This document shows, piece after piece, positions 32,722-41,012 of a DNA stretch of 64,000 nt; the first letter of the stretch is position 1, and each line of letters opens with the position of its first letter. The position numbers were made by a program, and so were the translations under genes. The stretch is from Tellurirhabdus rosea (GTDB lineage: Bacteria > Bacteroidota > Bacteroidia > Cytophagales > Spirosomataceae). The stretch covers positions 5,056,282 to 5,120,281 of the forward strand of contig NZ_CP111085.1 in assembly GCF_026278345.1 (NCBI RefSeq). Reading direction: 5' to 3'. The notes beneath the pieces are model-generated. The model did not search any database and was not told the DNA's origin. It saw only the letters and a list, made by a program, of their open reading frames with translations.

Positions 32722-34608
32722 TCAACGCCCCGCGCGTCGGCGCAGCTCTTCCCGCTTGAGCGTAATCAGGTGGCCGAGGGGGCTGCCGTTGCGGTACGTC
32801 ACGACCCGCAGCGTCACCGGACCATCGGGAATCGGCACCGCACCGCTGTATTTCGGGGAGCGGCTGTCGGGCATCGAATCGTCGAGGGTGTAAAAAATAT
32901 CCAGACCGGGCGCTTCGGTTTCCATATCGAGCATCAGTTTGTCTCCCTCCATCCGGGTACGGACAACGGCATCGTAGATGGCTTTGGAATAAGTAACGCC
33001 CGCCGCATCGGCCCGGCCGAAGTGCGTCTGCACGCGGGGAATGAAGGCATCCCAGTTTTTGGCTTCTTTCGGCGACCAGTAGACTTCGGCCAGCGCCCAG
33101 CCGCGCGGCCAGGTCATGTATTCGGCATGCCGCAGCGTCTGAATCTGTTCGGTCCAGAGGTTGCCCTGTCCGCCGAGGATGTATTTGGCGTCCACGCCTT
33201 CCGGAACGGGGTCGAAGCTGTAGCTTTTTTTCAGGCGGAGGGAGGCGTACAGCGGCGGTTCGATGCTGGCTTCGCCCTGCTGGTAGTCGAGGTAGGCGAA
33301 GGTCGTGGGCGTCATCACCACGTCGTGGCCCATCTGGGCCGCTTCGATGCCGCCTTTGATGCCCCGCCAGCTCATGACCGTCGCTTTCGGCGAAATGCCG
33401 CCCTCCAGAATCTCGTCCCAGCCGAGCAGTTTCTTGCCTTTGGCATCCAGAATCTTTTCCACCCGACCCATGAAATAGCCCTGCAGGTCTTCGACATGCC
33501 GGATGTTGAGTTTCTTCATCAGCGCCTGACAGCCGGGGTCCTGTTGCCAGTAGCCCTTGTAGCACTCGTCGCCGCCCACGTGGATGTACGGACTCGGAAA
33601 CAGCGCCGCTACTTCCGTAAAGACCTTGTCCAGAAACTCATACACTTTTTCGTCCGACGGGTTGAGCGTGTTTTCCACCAGCATCTTGAACGTGCCGTTG
33701 CCGTACCATTCCGAGAAAGCCGTGCCCGGATTCACTGCCGTGTTCGGGTTTTTGGTACAGCTCAGTTCCGGATAAGCCGCAATGGCCGCCATGCTGTGGC
33801 CGGGAACGTCGATTTCCGGCACGATCATCACGTTGCGTTCCTCGGCGTAGCGAACGATTTCCCGAATGTCGTCCTGGGTGTAGAAACCGCCCACCGGCGT
33901 CGGTTCGCCCGGTTTGGGGGCCTCCCGGCTGCCGAAATGGCCCGCCCGGGCCACGCGCCAGGCCCCGACTTCCGTCAGGCGGGGCAGCGATTTGATTTCG
34001 ATGCGCCAGCCGTTATCGTCGGTCAGGTGCCAGTGGAAGACGTTGTATTTGTAGCGAACCAACTGGTCGATGTAGCGTTTGACCTCTTCCTTCGTGAAGA
34101 AATTCCGGCTGACATCCAGCATCGTACCCCGCCAGCCGAAGCGCGGATAATCCGTGATGGTCACGGCCGGAACCGTCCAGTTCGCCGCGGTGACAGCCGG
34201 ACTTTCCACTTCTTTCGGAAACAGTTGCAGCAGCGTCTGCATCCCGTAGAACAACCCGGCGGGCTGGTTGGCCGTGATGACGACGCCTTTCGGAGAGCTC
34301 GTCAGCGTGTAGCCTTCGCGGCCCAGCCGGGCGTCCGGGGAATCGGTAAGGTTGAACTGGATGGGTGCCGGTTTGCCGGTCCGGACCGGCAGGGTGTACC
34401 CGGTCGGCGTGGTGAGCTTGCCGGCCAGCATGTCGGCGACCCGGCGGGCTTCCGGTTTGTTATAGCCAACGGCAATCCCCTTTTTAAGCGTAAAAGACCC
34501 GTTTCCGCTCTGGATGGACACGGGTTGGGGAATGAGATGGGGGAGAAGCGGTTGCGCGTAGGAAATCTCAGCAAAGAGCAACAGGAACAAAAAAGCCAGA
34601 CGATTCAT
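32722..34608 (-). CDS. GH20 beta-N-acetylhexosaminidase
   Basis: A 628-residue secreted enzyme with a signal peptide (LAFLFLLLFAEISYAQ). An N-terminal GH20b domain (about residues 25-150) is followed by the GH20 barrel starting YPRFGWRGTMLDVSRNFFTKEE. The catalytic Asp-Glu pair sits in YIHVGGDECYKGYW (about residue 330). HWHLTDDNGWRIEIK, MIVPEIDVPGHS and LLGWDEILEGG are family landmarks, and the C-terminal domain has a typical FN3-like beta segment. It removes terminal beta-N-acetylglucosamine or galactosamine from chitin, glycans or peptidoglycan fragments by substrate-assisted catalysis. Probably periplasmic or outer-membrane bound. A terminator lies downstream. Confidence 0.96.
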   Translation of the reverse strand: MNRLAFLFLLLFAEISYAQPLLPHLIPQPVSIQSGNGSFTLKKGIAVGYNKPEARRVADMLAGKLTTPTGYTLPVRTGKPAPIQFNLTDSPDARLGREGYTLTSSPKGVVITANQPAGLFYGMQTLLQLFPKEVESPAVTAANWTVPAVTITDYPRFGWRGTMLDVSRNFFTKEEVKRYIDQLVRYKYNVFHWHLTDDNGWRIEIKSLPRLTEVGAWRVARAGHFGSREAPKPGEPTPVGGFYTQDDIREIVRYAEERNVMIVPEIDVPGHSMAAIAAYPELSCTKNPNTAVNPGTAFSEWYGNGTFKMLVENTLNPSDEKVYEFLDKVFTEVAALFPSPYIHVGGDECYKGYWQQDPGCQALMKKLNIRHVEDLQGYFMGRVEKILDAKGKKLLGWDEILEGGISPKATVMSWRGIKGGIEAAQMGHDVVMTPTTFAYLDYQQGEASIEPPLYASLRLKKSYSFDPVPEGVDAKYILGGQGNLWTEQIQTLRHAEYMTWPRGWALAEVYWSPKEAKNWDAFIPRVQTHFGRADAAGVTYSKAIYDAVVRTRMEGDKLMLDMETEAPGLDIFYTLDDSMPDSRSPKYSGAVPIPDGPVTLRVVTYRNGSPLGHLITLKREELRRRAGR

Positions 34609-34670
34609 GAAGAAGGGTTTTGTAATTCACGGAGCATATTACAAATTTTTTGAATAGCGTCGCGCCCTCA

Positions 34671-34838
34671 CCCCGTCAGCGGCCCCAGACCCTACCGGGG
34701 TGGATGGGGCTAGCCCGCGAAAAGTATTCCCGCCTTGCGGAATTTTATTCTTTACAAAAATGGTTGTTGGAGGCGACGGGTTTGGCTGAGGGGCGGGGCC
34801 GGGTTAACCCCCGCCAGGGTCTGCGACCGCTGACGGGG
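34671..34838. repeat. long inverted repeat with a wide loop, element P (168 bp)
   Basis: Arms 34671-34701 and 34807-34838 pair over about 31 bp with a few mismatches (CCCCGTCAGCGG..CAGACCCT..). The loop of about 105 nt contains further short complementary words (cccgc/gcggg). It shares the gtctgc..acc and ctgac words with element O. It is the only long element between two divergent starts (34608 and 35010); the rest of the 400-bp gap holds a candidate promoter and a small hairpin near 34911-34966. Confidence 0.85.
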
Positions 34839-34910
34839 TTGGATAACCAGAAGTTATACTCAATAAATAAAAGTAGTCCGCCCGACGACCGGATTGACCC
34901 GCCCGAAGCG

Positions 34911-34918
34911 TACATTTG
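34911..34918 (+). promoter_or_regulatory. candidate Bacteroidota -7 box (TACATTTG) for the nitrite/sulfite reductase gene
   Basis: TACATTTG matches TAnnTTTG 91 nt upstream of the ATG at 35010. TTGAC lies 12 nt before it, closer than the usual -33 spacing. Confidence 0.4.
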
Positions 34919-34939
34919 TATTGTCAACAAAACCACAGG

Positions 34940-34966
34940 AGCCGCCCATTTCGGCTTTTTGTTTCT
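34940..34966 (+). promoter_or_regulatory. leader hairpin with U-tract, possible attenuator
   Basis: The stem agccg/cggct (34940-34944 and 34952-34956) is followed by TTTTTGTTTCT. It lies 22 nt after the candidate -7 box and 43 nt before the reductase ATG, so a transcript would meet it early. No known riboswitch is recognised. Confidence 0.35.
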
Positions 34967-35009
34967 ATAAATAATTCGATTAATCCTATAGACTATATTA
35001 CTTATAGCT

Positions 35010-37169
35010 ATGTCCATAAGCTTCTCACCCAATGTCAGCGCGGCGGCTCAACGCGACATTCTTGACCTTCAGAAGAAAATCAACGCTTTCGCGTCGGGCG
35101 AGATGACGGATGAGCATTTCCGCAAATTCCGTCTGGCGAGGGGGGTATACGGCCAGCGGCAGGCGGGCGTGCAGATGATTCGCATCAAACTGCCCCACGG
35201 CCGCATCACGGCGGACCAGCTGGTCCGGATTGCCGACCTTTCCGACAAATACGCGACCGGCAACCTCCACGCCACCACCCGGCAGGACATTCAGCTCCAC
35301 TTCGTGAAGCTGGCCGACTCGCCGGCCCTGTGGTCGGAACTGGAAGATGCGGGCATTACGCTGCGGGAAGCCTGCGGCAACACGGTCCGGAACGTAACGG
35401 GCTCGGCCCGCGCGGGCGTCGACCCGGAGGAGCCGTTCGACATCACGCCGTACGCCTACACCGTTTTTGATTACTTTCTGCGGAACCCGATCTGTCAGGA
35501 AATGGGCCGTAAATTCAAGATTTCGCTGTCTTCCAGCGAGCGCGATTCGGCCTATGGCTACATGCACGACGTGGGTCTGATCGCCCGCGTCCGGGACGGC
35601 AAGCGGGGCTTCCGGGTTCTGGTGGCCGGGGGCCTGGGTGCCCAGCCGTTTGCGGCGCAGGAAGCATTCGATTTTCTGGAAGAAGAAAACGTGATTCCGT
35701 TCATCGAAGGCGTGATCCGCGTGTTCGACCGCTACGGCGAGCGGACCAAGCGCCACAAAGCCCGCATGAAATACCTCCTGAACGACATCGGGCTGGAGGA
35801 GTTTCTGAAACGGGTGGCCGAAGAAACGCCCGCCCTGAAAAATAAGGTGTTCTCGGACTTCAGCCGCCAGTCGCCGATTTTTGCCGTCCAGAACTTCGGA
35901 GAAGGCGGGATTTCGTACGAGGAAGTGGCCGCCAACTGGCCGCTGACTTCGGAAGAATCCAAAGCGTGGCTGAAAACCAACGTCTTTGAACAGAAACAAC
36001 CCGGCTGGTATGCCGTGCAACTGCGGGTGCTGTTGGGCGATATGCACTCGGACACGGCCCGCGCGCTGGCGCAGGTGGTGAAGAAATACGCCGCCGACGA
36101 CATTCGGGTGACCATCAACCAGGGCTACCTGCTGCGGTTTGTGCGTCCCGAAAACCTGCCCGCGCTGTACGAAGAACTGGCCGCGCTGGGTCTGGCCGAT
36201 CCGGGTTTCGACACGACTGCCGACATCACGACCTGCCCCGGCACCGACACCTGTAACCTCGCCATCTCCAGCAGCTACGGCATCACGCGAGCGCTGGAAA
36301 CGATGATGAAGCAGGAGTTTCCGGAGATCATTTACAACAACGATATTAAGATCAAGATTTCGGGCTGCATGAACGGCTGCGGACAGCATTCCGTCGCCAA
36401 CATCGGCTACCACGGCTCGTCGCTGAAAAACGGGGCCTTCGTGCTTCCGGCGCTGCAGGTGCTGCTCGGCGGCGGCTTCAACGGCAAAGGCGAAGGACTG
36501 ATTGCGGATAAAGTCATCAAGATTCCGGCAAAACGTGGTCCGGAGTCGCTGCGGGTGCTGCTCAACGATTACGACGCCAACGCCTTCGAAGGTGAGTATT
36601 TCAGCGATTACTACGCCCGGCAGGGGAAGAACTACTTCTTCACGCTGCTGAAACCGCTGGCCGACCTGAAAACGCTGACGCAGGACGACTACATCGACTG
36701 GGACCACACGGAACAGTTCGTGACCGAAATCGGGGTGGGCGAGTGCGCCGGGGTGATGATCGACCTGGTAGCCACGACGCTGACCGAAGCCGCCGAAAAG
36801 CTGGAGTGGTCGCGGGAGGCGCTGGCCGAAAGCCGCTGGGCCGACGCCATCTACCACGCCTACAGCAGCTTCATCACCACGGCCAAAGCCGGACTGATGA
36901 GCCGCGACGTGGCGACCAACACCCAGCACGGCATCGTCAGCGATTTCGATAAGCACTTCCTCGGCGAAGCGGGCTTCCATACCGAAGAAGGCGCGTTCAA
37001 AACGCTGGTGTTCAGCATCAACAAAAACGAGCCTTCGGAAGACTTCGCCCGTCAGTTTCTGGCGGCGGCCGAGGTCCTGCTGACCAGCGTACAGGCGTAC
37101 CGTCAGCAGCAGATCGACACGGACGGCCTGCCGGAACTGCAGGAACTGGAGATTGCCAAAGATAGTTAA
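35010..37169 (+). CDS. siroheme-dependent nitrite/sulfite reductase with a C-terminal HEPN-like extension
   Basis: A 719-residue protein. Two ferredoxin-like repeats (GVQMIRIKLPHGRIT and GWYAVQLRVLLGDM) and the siroheme/4Fe-4S cysteines are present: TCPGTDTCNL (C-x5-C) and SGCMNGCGQH (C-x3-C). It reduces nitrite to ammonia or sulfite to sulfide; motifs alone do not separate the two. Residues about 570-719 go beyond the usual NirA length and look helical, with AIYHAYSSFITTAKAGLMSR, which resembles HEPN-type helical bundles. The neighbouring siroheme synthesis genes cobA and the Met8-like gene support the cofactor. The last stop falls inside hairpin element F. Confidence 0.93.
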   Translation: MSISFSPNVSAAAQRDILDLQKKINAFASGEMTDEHFRKFRLARGVYGQRQAGVQMIRIKLPHGRITADQLVRIADLSDKYATGNLHATTRQDIQLHFVKLADSPALWSELEDAGITLREACGNTVRNVTGSARAGVDPEEPFDITPYAYTVFDYFLRNPICQEMGRKFKISLSSSERDSAYGYMHDVGLIARVRDGKRGFRVLVAGGLGAQPFAAQEAFDFLEEENVIPFIEGVIRVFDRYGERTKRHKARMKYLLNDIGLEEFLKRVAEETPALKNKVFSDFSRQSPIFAVQNFGEGGISYEEVAANWPLTSEESKAWLKTNVFEQKQPGWYAVQLRVLLGDMHSDTARALAQVVKKYAADDIRVTINQGYLLRFVRPENLPALYEELAALGLADPGFDTTADITTCPGTDTCNLAISSSYGITRALETMMKQEFPEIIYNNDIKIKISGCMNGCGQHSVANIGYHGSSLKNGAFVLPALQVLLGGGFNGKGEGLIADKVIKIPAKRGPESLRVLLNDYDANAFEGEYFSDYYARQGKNYFFTLLKPLADLKTLTQDDYIDWDHTEQFVTEIGVGECAGVMIDLVATTLTEAAEKLEWSREALAESRWADAIYHAYSSFITTAKAGLMSRDVATNTQHGIVSDFDKHFLGEAGFHTEEGAFKTLVFSINKNEPSEDFARQFLAAAEVLLTSVQAYRQQQIDTDGLPELQELEIAKDS

Positions 37170-37266
37170 GAATTAAGAGTTATGAATGATGAGTTGGCTC
37201 CGCCCGGTTGGGGCCTGAATAGGCAGAGCCAATTCATCATTCATAATTCATAACTCATCATTCATG
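37164..37266. repeat. long imperfect hairpin, element F (103 bp)
   Basis: Arms 37164-37204 and 37222-37266 pair imperfectly. The outer wording is gttaagaattaagagttatg (shared with A and D) and tgatgagttggctccgcc; the inner stem is ggctccgcc/ggcagagcc. The left arm carries the reductase stop (37167-37169) and the right arm reaches the cobA start codon (37264). Confidence 0.9.
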
Positions 37267-38016
37267 AAATTAACCCTCGTAGGCGCCGGTCCCGGCGACC
37301 CGGATCTAATAACGGTTAAAGGCATTAAGGCGCTCGCGCAGGCCGATGTGGTCATGTACGACGCCCTGGTGCATCCTGATTTGCTGGAACACTGCCGTCC
37401 CGACGCCCTGAAGGTGTACGTCGGCAAGCGGCGGGGTGCGTATTCCTGCGTTCAGGAGGAAATTAACCCGCTGATTGTGCACTACGCGCAGAACTACGGC
37501 CATGTCGTGCGGCTGAAGGGCGGCGATTCGTTCGTGTTCGGGCGCGGGTACGAAGAACTCGACTACGCCCGGCAGCACGGCATTGATGTGGACGTGGTGC
37601 CCGGCTTGTCGAGCAGCTACGCCGTGCCGGCGGCGGCGGGTGTTCCGCTGACGACGCGCGGCCTGAGCGAATCGTTCTGGGTCGTAACCGGCACCACCAA
37701 AGACGGCGCTTTCTCGCGGGATCTGCACCTGGCCGCCCAATCGACCGCTACGGTGGTGATTCTGATGGGGATGCACAAACTGGGGCAGATTGCGGCGCTG
37801 TTTGCCGAATATGGCAAGTCGGAAACGCCGGTGGCGATTGTCCAGAACGGCACATTGCCCGAGCAGCGGAGCGTGTTCGGGACGGTTTCGACGATTGAAG
37901 AAGTAGTCCGGGAATCGGCTATCGACAACCCGGCGATTATTGTCATCGGCGAAGTTGCCGCCCTGCCGACGGTCGCGGAACAGGTACGGGAGCAGGTGAA
38001 AAAAGTGGCCGAGTAG
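37264..38016 (+). CDS. cobA: uroporphyrinogen-III C-methyltransferase
   Basis: A 250-residue SUMT of the tetrapyrrole methylase family. LTLVGAGPGDPDLITVKG at residues 3-20, DALVHPDLL, VGKRRG near residue 55, VVRLKGGDSFVFGRG near residue 80 and VPGLSSSYAVPAAAGVPLTTRG near residue 110 are all canonical. It uses two S-adenosylmethionine to make precorrin-2, the precursor of siroheme. It follows the siroheme-dependent reductase; the oxidation/chelation step is encoded at 40426. The ATG lies at the edge of hairpin element F, so translation initiation may be affected by the hairpin. Confidence 0.96.
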   Translation: MKLTLVGAGPGDPDLITVKGIKALAQADVVMYDALVHPDLLEHCRPDALKVYVGKRRGAYSCVQEEINPLIVHYAQNYGHVVRLKGGDSFVFGRGYEELDYARQHGIDVDVVPGLSSSYAVPAAAGVPLTTRGLSESFWVVTGTTKDGAFSRDLHLAAQSTATVVILMGMHKLGQIAALFAEYGKSETPVAIVQNGTLPEQRSVFGTVSTIEEVVRESAIDNPAIIVIGEVAALPTVAEQVREQVKKVAE

Positions 38017-38095
38017 CCGTGGCGATACCTGACAGTCAAAACAGAAGCTGACGAAGTGATCGCTTTGTGGCAACCTGAACTACTCCCTTATGCAG

Positions 38096-38326
38096 GTTAG
38101 GTCGCTACGCGACGGGAAAATACCGGCAACTCTCACCGCCACCAACGTTAGGTCGCTACACGACGAAAAAATAACCACCACTCTTATTGCTACCAACGTT
38201 GGGTCGATACATGACGAGGGTACACGTCGGCTCTATGGAAACCCGGCTCATCAATATTCCGTCGCGTAGCGACCAAATAGTTGTAGCCCCGCATCGGCTC
38301 CGTTGGGGTTACGTCGCGTAGCGACC
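38096..38326. repeat. REP-like array: three forward and two inverted copies of a small palindrome
   Basis: The core ggtcgctacgcgacg is itself palindromic (gtcgc tac gcgac). Forward copies start at 38096 (gttaggtcgctacgcg), 38147 and 38198, a 51-bp period, and become more degenerate. Inverted copies with gtcgcgtagcgacc start at 38261 and 38313, a 52-bp period. Between copies, the 31-36 bp spacers of forward copies 1 and 2 are also similar. It fills most of the 420-bp gap between cobA and the GHL10 gene. The rest of the gap shows no gene. Confidence 0.88.
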
Positions 38327-38420
38327 AAACACGTTCTGCAAATTGGCCAACGCGGCGTTTTTTATCGCTAATAGCGAGCATACGTTTTTGTAACGCCTCG
38401 AAATTTCACCCAAACCGCCC

Positions 38421-38428
38421 TACCTTTG
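38421..38428 (+). promoter_or_regulatory. candidate Bacteroidota -7 box (TACCTTTG) inside a palindrome
   Basis: TACCTTTG lies 8 nt before the ATG at 38437 and is flanked by accgcc/ggcggt (38414-38434), so the box sits in the loop of a small palindrome. A start from here would leave almost no leader. Confidence 0.45.
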
Positions 38429-38436
38429 GCGGTGAT

Positions 38437-40227
38437 ATGAATTACCTCTTCCTCGCTCTTATCTTCATCAGCACGCTGGCCTTCGCCCAGCCGTCACCCA
38501 AACGCGAGTTCCGGGCCGCCTGGGTCGCTACGGTCGGGAACATCGACTGGCCTTCCTCCAAAACCCTGACGCCCGAGCAGCAAAGGGCAGAATTCGTCAA
38601 CATCCTCAACCAGCATAAGCAGGCGGGGCTGAACGCCGTCATCGTGCAGGTACGCAGCGTGGCCGACGCCATCTATCCCAGCCCCTTCGAGCCCTGGGCC
38701 GAAGTCCTGACCGGTCGGCAGGGCCGCGCACCCCAGCCGCAGTACGACCCATTGCAGTTCATGATTGGCGAATGCCGGAAACGCGGGCTGGAGTTTCACG
38801 CCTGGTTCAATCCCTACCGCGCCGTTTCGAACATCCAGACCGCCACGCTCGACCCGAACCACGTGGTCGTCAAACACCCCGACTGGCTGCTGGCGCAGGG
38901 AAATCTGCGCATCCTGAACCCCGGCCTGCCCGAAGTGCGGGCTTACGTGACCGGGGTTGTCATGGACGTGGTGCGCCGCTACGACATCGACGGTGTGCAT
39001 TTCGACGATTATTTCTATCCCTATCCCGAAACGGGCAAAGCCTTCAACGACGACTCAACCTACGCCCTGTACCCCCGTGGCATCGCCGGCCGGGCCGACT
39101 GGCGGCGCGATAACGTGGACCTGTTCGTCAAAATGGTTTCGGACAGCATCCGGGCGGCCAAGCCCTGGGTGAAGTTCGGCATTTCGCCCTTCGGCATCTG
39201 GCAGAACAAGTCGGCGAGCCAGCCGCTCGGCTCCGATTCGCGGGGGCTGGAAAGCTACAGCGCCATTTATGCGGATTCGCGCAAGTGGTTTGGGCAGAAC
39301 TGGGTGGATTACATCGCCCCGCAGTTATACTGGCATATCGGCAACGCCGCCGCGGATTTTGCCAAACTGTTGCCGTGGTGGAGCGCACTGAATCCCGGTC
39401 GCCATCTGTACATCGGCCACGGCCTGTACCGGGTCAACAACGATGCTGATGCGGCCTGGAAGAACCCGGCGCAGATTCCGAACCAGATGCGCCTGCTGCG
39501 CCAGACGGCCAACGTGCAGGGCAGCATTTTTTACAATACCAACTCGCTGAACAAAAACCCGCTGGGCGTCCGCGATTCACTCCGGACGACACTCTATAAC
39601 CGCCCCGCACTGCTGCCTCCCATGCCCTGGAAGGACGCCACGCCGCCGCCCGCTCCGCTCAATCTGATTGCCACGGTGCGCAACAACACGGCCGAACTGC
39701 ACTGGAACCGCCCGCAGGCGGAGACGGGCGAACTGGGGAAAATCCGGCAGTACGCCATTTACCGCGCCGAAAACGGTCAGCCCGATTTAGGGACGATTCT
39801 GGCCCTGACGGCAACCGACACGCTGGATTTTGCCGATACGGGCCTGAAACCGGGCGTTTCGTACACCTACGTCGTAACGGCCCTCGACCGGCTGCACAAC
39901 GAAAGCCCGCCGTCCAACGCCCTTGCCACGGCAATTGTAACGGGCGTTCCAGCGGCCGAAATTGCCCGGACGGAACTGCTGCCCGTCGTGCCCAACCCAT
40001 TCCGGACGTCAACCCGCATCACCTACCGACTCGCCGAAGCGGGGCCGGTGACGCTGGCCGTTTACGATGCGCTGGGTCGGATGGCGGGTACACTCGTGCA
40101 GGAAACCCAGCCCGCCGGGGAATATTCCGTGTACTTCGATGCCGGAACCCTGCCCGACGGTGTTTATATTGCAACCCTCGTCACCGAAAAGCACCGGCTG
40201 ATGCAACGAATTATTTTGCAACGCTAA
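38437..40227 (+). CDS. GHL10 family glycoside hydrolase-like protein with T9SS sorting domain
   Basis: A 596-residue secreted protein with a signal peptide (LFLALIFISTLAFAQ). Residues about 20-360 are the glycosyl-hydrolase-like GHL10 (DUF187) barrel: EFRAAWVATVGNIDWPS, GLNAVIVQVRSVADAIYPS, DGVHFDDYFYPYPETG and IYADSRKWFGQNWVDYIAPQLYWHIG. Then a fibronectin type III domain (about residues 400-495), then a T9SS type A sorting domain (VVPNPFRTSTRITYRLAEA ... GVYIATLVTEKHRLMQRI). It is therefore exported by type IX secretion to the surface. Substrate unknown; related proteins act on peptidoglycan-like or exopolysaccharide substrates. It interrupts the siroheme gene group. Confidence 0.93.
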   Translation: MNYLFLALIFISTLAFAQPSPKREFRAAWVATVGNIDWPSSKTLTPEQQRAEFVNILNQHKQAGLNAVIVQVRSVADAIYPSPFEPWAEVLTGRQGRAPQPQYDPLQFMIGECRKRGLEFHAWFNPYRAVSNIQTATLDPNHVVVKHPDWLLAQGNLRILNPGLPEVRAYVTGVVMDVVRRYDIDGVHFDDYFYPYPETGKAFNDDSTYALYPRGIAGRADWRRDNVDLFVKMVSDSIRAAKPWVKFGISPFGIWQNKSASQPLGSDSRGLESYSAIYADSRKWFGQNWVDYIAPQLYWHIGNAAADFAKLLPWWSALNPGRHLYIGHGLYRVNNDADAAWKNPAQIPNQMRLLRQTANVQGSIFYNTNSLNKNPLGVRDSLRTTLYNRPALLPPMPWKDATPPPAPLNLIATVRNNTAELHWNRPQAETGELGKIRQYAIYRAENGQPDLGTILALTATDTLDFADTGLKPGVSYTYVVTALDRLHNESPPSNALATAIVTGVPAAEIARTELLPVVPNPFRTSTRITYRLAEAGPVTLAVYDALGRMAGTLVQETQPAGEYSVYFDAGTLPDGVYIATLVTEKHRLMQRIILQR

Positions 40228-40244
40228 TCAGGACCCGGCTTGCG

Positions 40245-40420
40245 CAGATTTGAGGATTAACGCTGATAAACCGAAATCAGAACCGGGATTACACGGATTT
40301 GAGGATTAACGATGATAACCTGAATTGGAATTTCACCGTTTGAACGGTTACTGATACTAATCTGAGCAAAGAAATCGAAGCATCATAGTTAATCCATTAA
40401 TCTGCGTAATCCCGGTTCAG
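40245..40420. repeat. repeat block: two direct units and an inverted partner (element R)
   Basis: Two direct copies of gatttgaggattaacg..gataa start at 40247 and 40296, a 49-bp period. A partner at 40381-40420 (..ttaatccattaatctgcg..cccggttcag) is complementary to the second copy (40278-40315). It lies between the GHL10 stop and the Met8-like start. The words resemble element C (ctgcg..). Confidence 0.8.
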
Positions 40421-40425
40421 AACCC

Positions 40426-40992
40426 ATGAACACGCTCTTCCCCATATTTGTCAAGATCGAAAACCTGCAAACGCTCGTGGTGGGCGGCGGGTACGTCGGC
40501 ATGGAAAAACTGACGGCCCTGCTGTCCAACGCCCCGGCCGCGCCCATCACGCTGGTCGCTCCCGAGATTCGGGAGGAAATCCGGCAGATGGCCGCCGAAC
40601 ACCCGAACGTCACGCTGGTGGAAGAACGCTACCACGAAGGCCACCTGACGGGCCGGGACCTGGTCATTGTGGGCACCAACGACAAGGCCGTTAACCACCA
40701 AGTGCGGGAAGACTGCAAGGCACGGAAGATTCTGGTCAACGTGGCCGATACCCCGGACCTCTGCGATTTTTACCTTAGTTCGGTGGTCAAAAAAGGTGAT
40801 CTGAAAGTAGCCATTTCGACCAACGGCAAGTCCCCGACCTTCGCCAAGCGGTTTCGGGAAGTGCTGGAAGAAATCCTGCCGGAAAACCTTCAGGATACGC
40901 TGGACAACCTGCAGGCCATTCGCAACAAACTGAAAGGCGATTTTGTGGCCAAAATGGACAAGCTCAATGAGATTACGAAGGTGCTGCGGTAA
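40426..40992 (+). CDS. precorrin-2 dehydrogenase / sirohydrochlorin ferrochelatase (Met8/CysG-N type)
   Basis: A 188-residue protein of the Met8p/CysG N-terminal family. MNTLFPIFVKIENLQTLVVGGG with the Rossmann Gly motif VVGGGYVGMEK at residues about 18-28, DLVIVGTNDKAVN and ILVNVADTPDLCDFYLSSVV with the catalytic Asp, and KGDLKVAISTNGKSPTFAKR are canonical. It oxidises precorrin-2 with NAD and inserts iron to yield siroheme. The SUMT domain is not fused; it is the separate cobA gene at 37264. Together they supply siroheme for the reductase at 35010. Confidence 0.95.
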   Translation: MNTLFPIFVKIENLQTLVVGGGYVGMEKLTALLSNAPAAPITLVAPEIREEIRQMAAEHPNVTLVEERYHEGHLTGRDLVIVGTNDKAVNHQVREDCKARKILVNVADTPDLCDFYLSSVVKKGDLKVAISTNGKSPTFAKRFREVLEEILPENLQDTLDNLQAIRNKLKGDFVAKMDKLNEITKVLR

Positions 40993-41012
40993 CCCGCCTG
41001 TTGGCGTGATTA

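Noticed and set aside
38096-38326. CRISPR array
   Set aside because: Repeats are imperfect, partly inverted, and their core is a small palindrome; spacers of forward copies 1 and 2 are similar; no cas genes are present. A REP-type array fits better.
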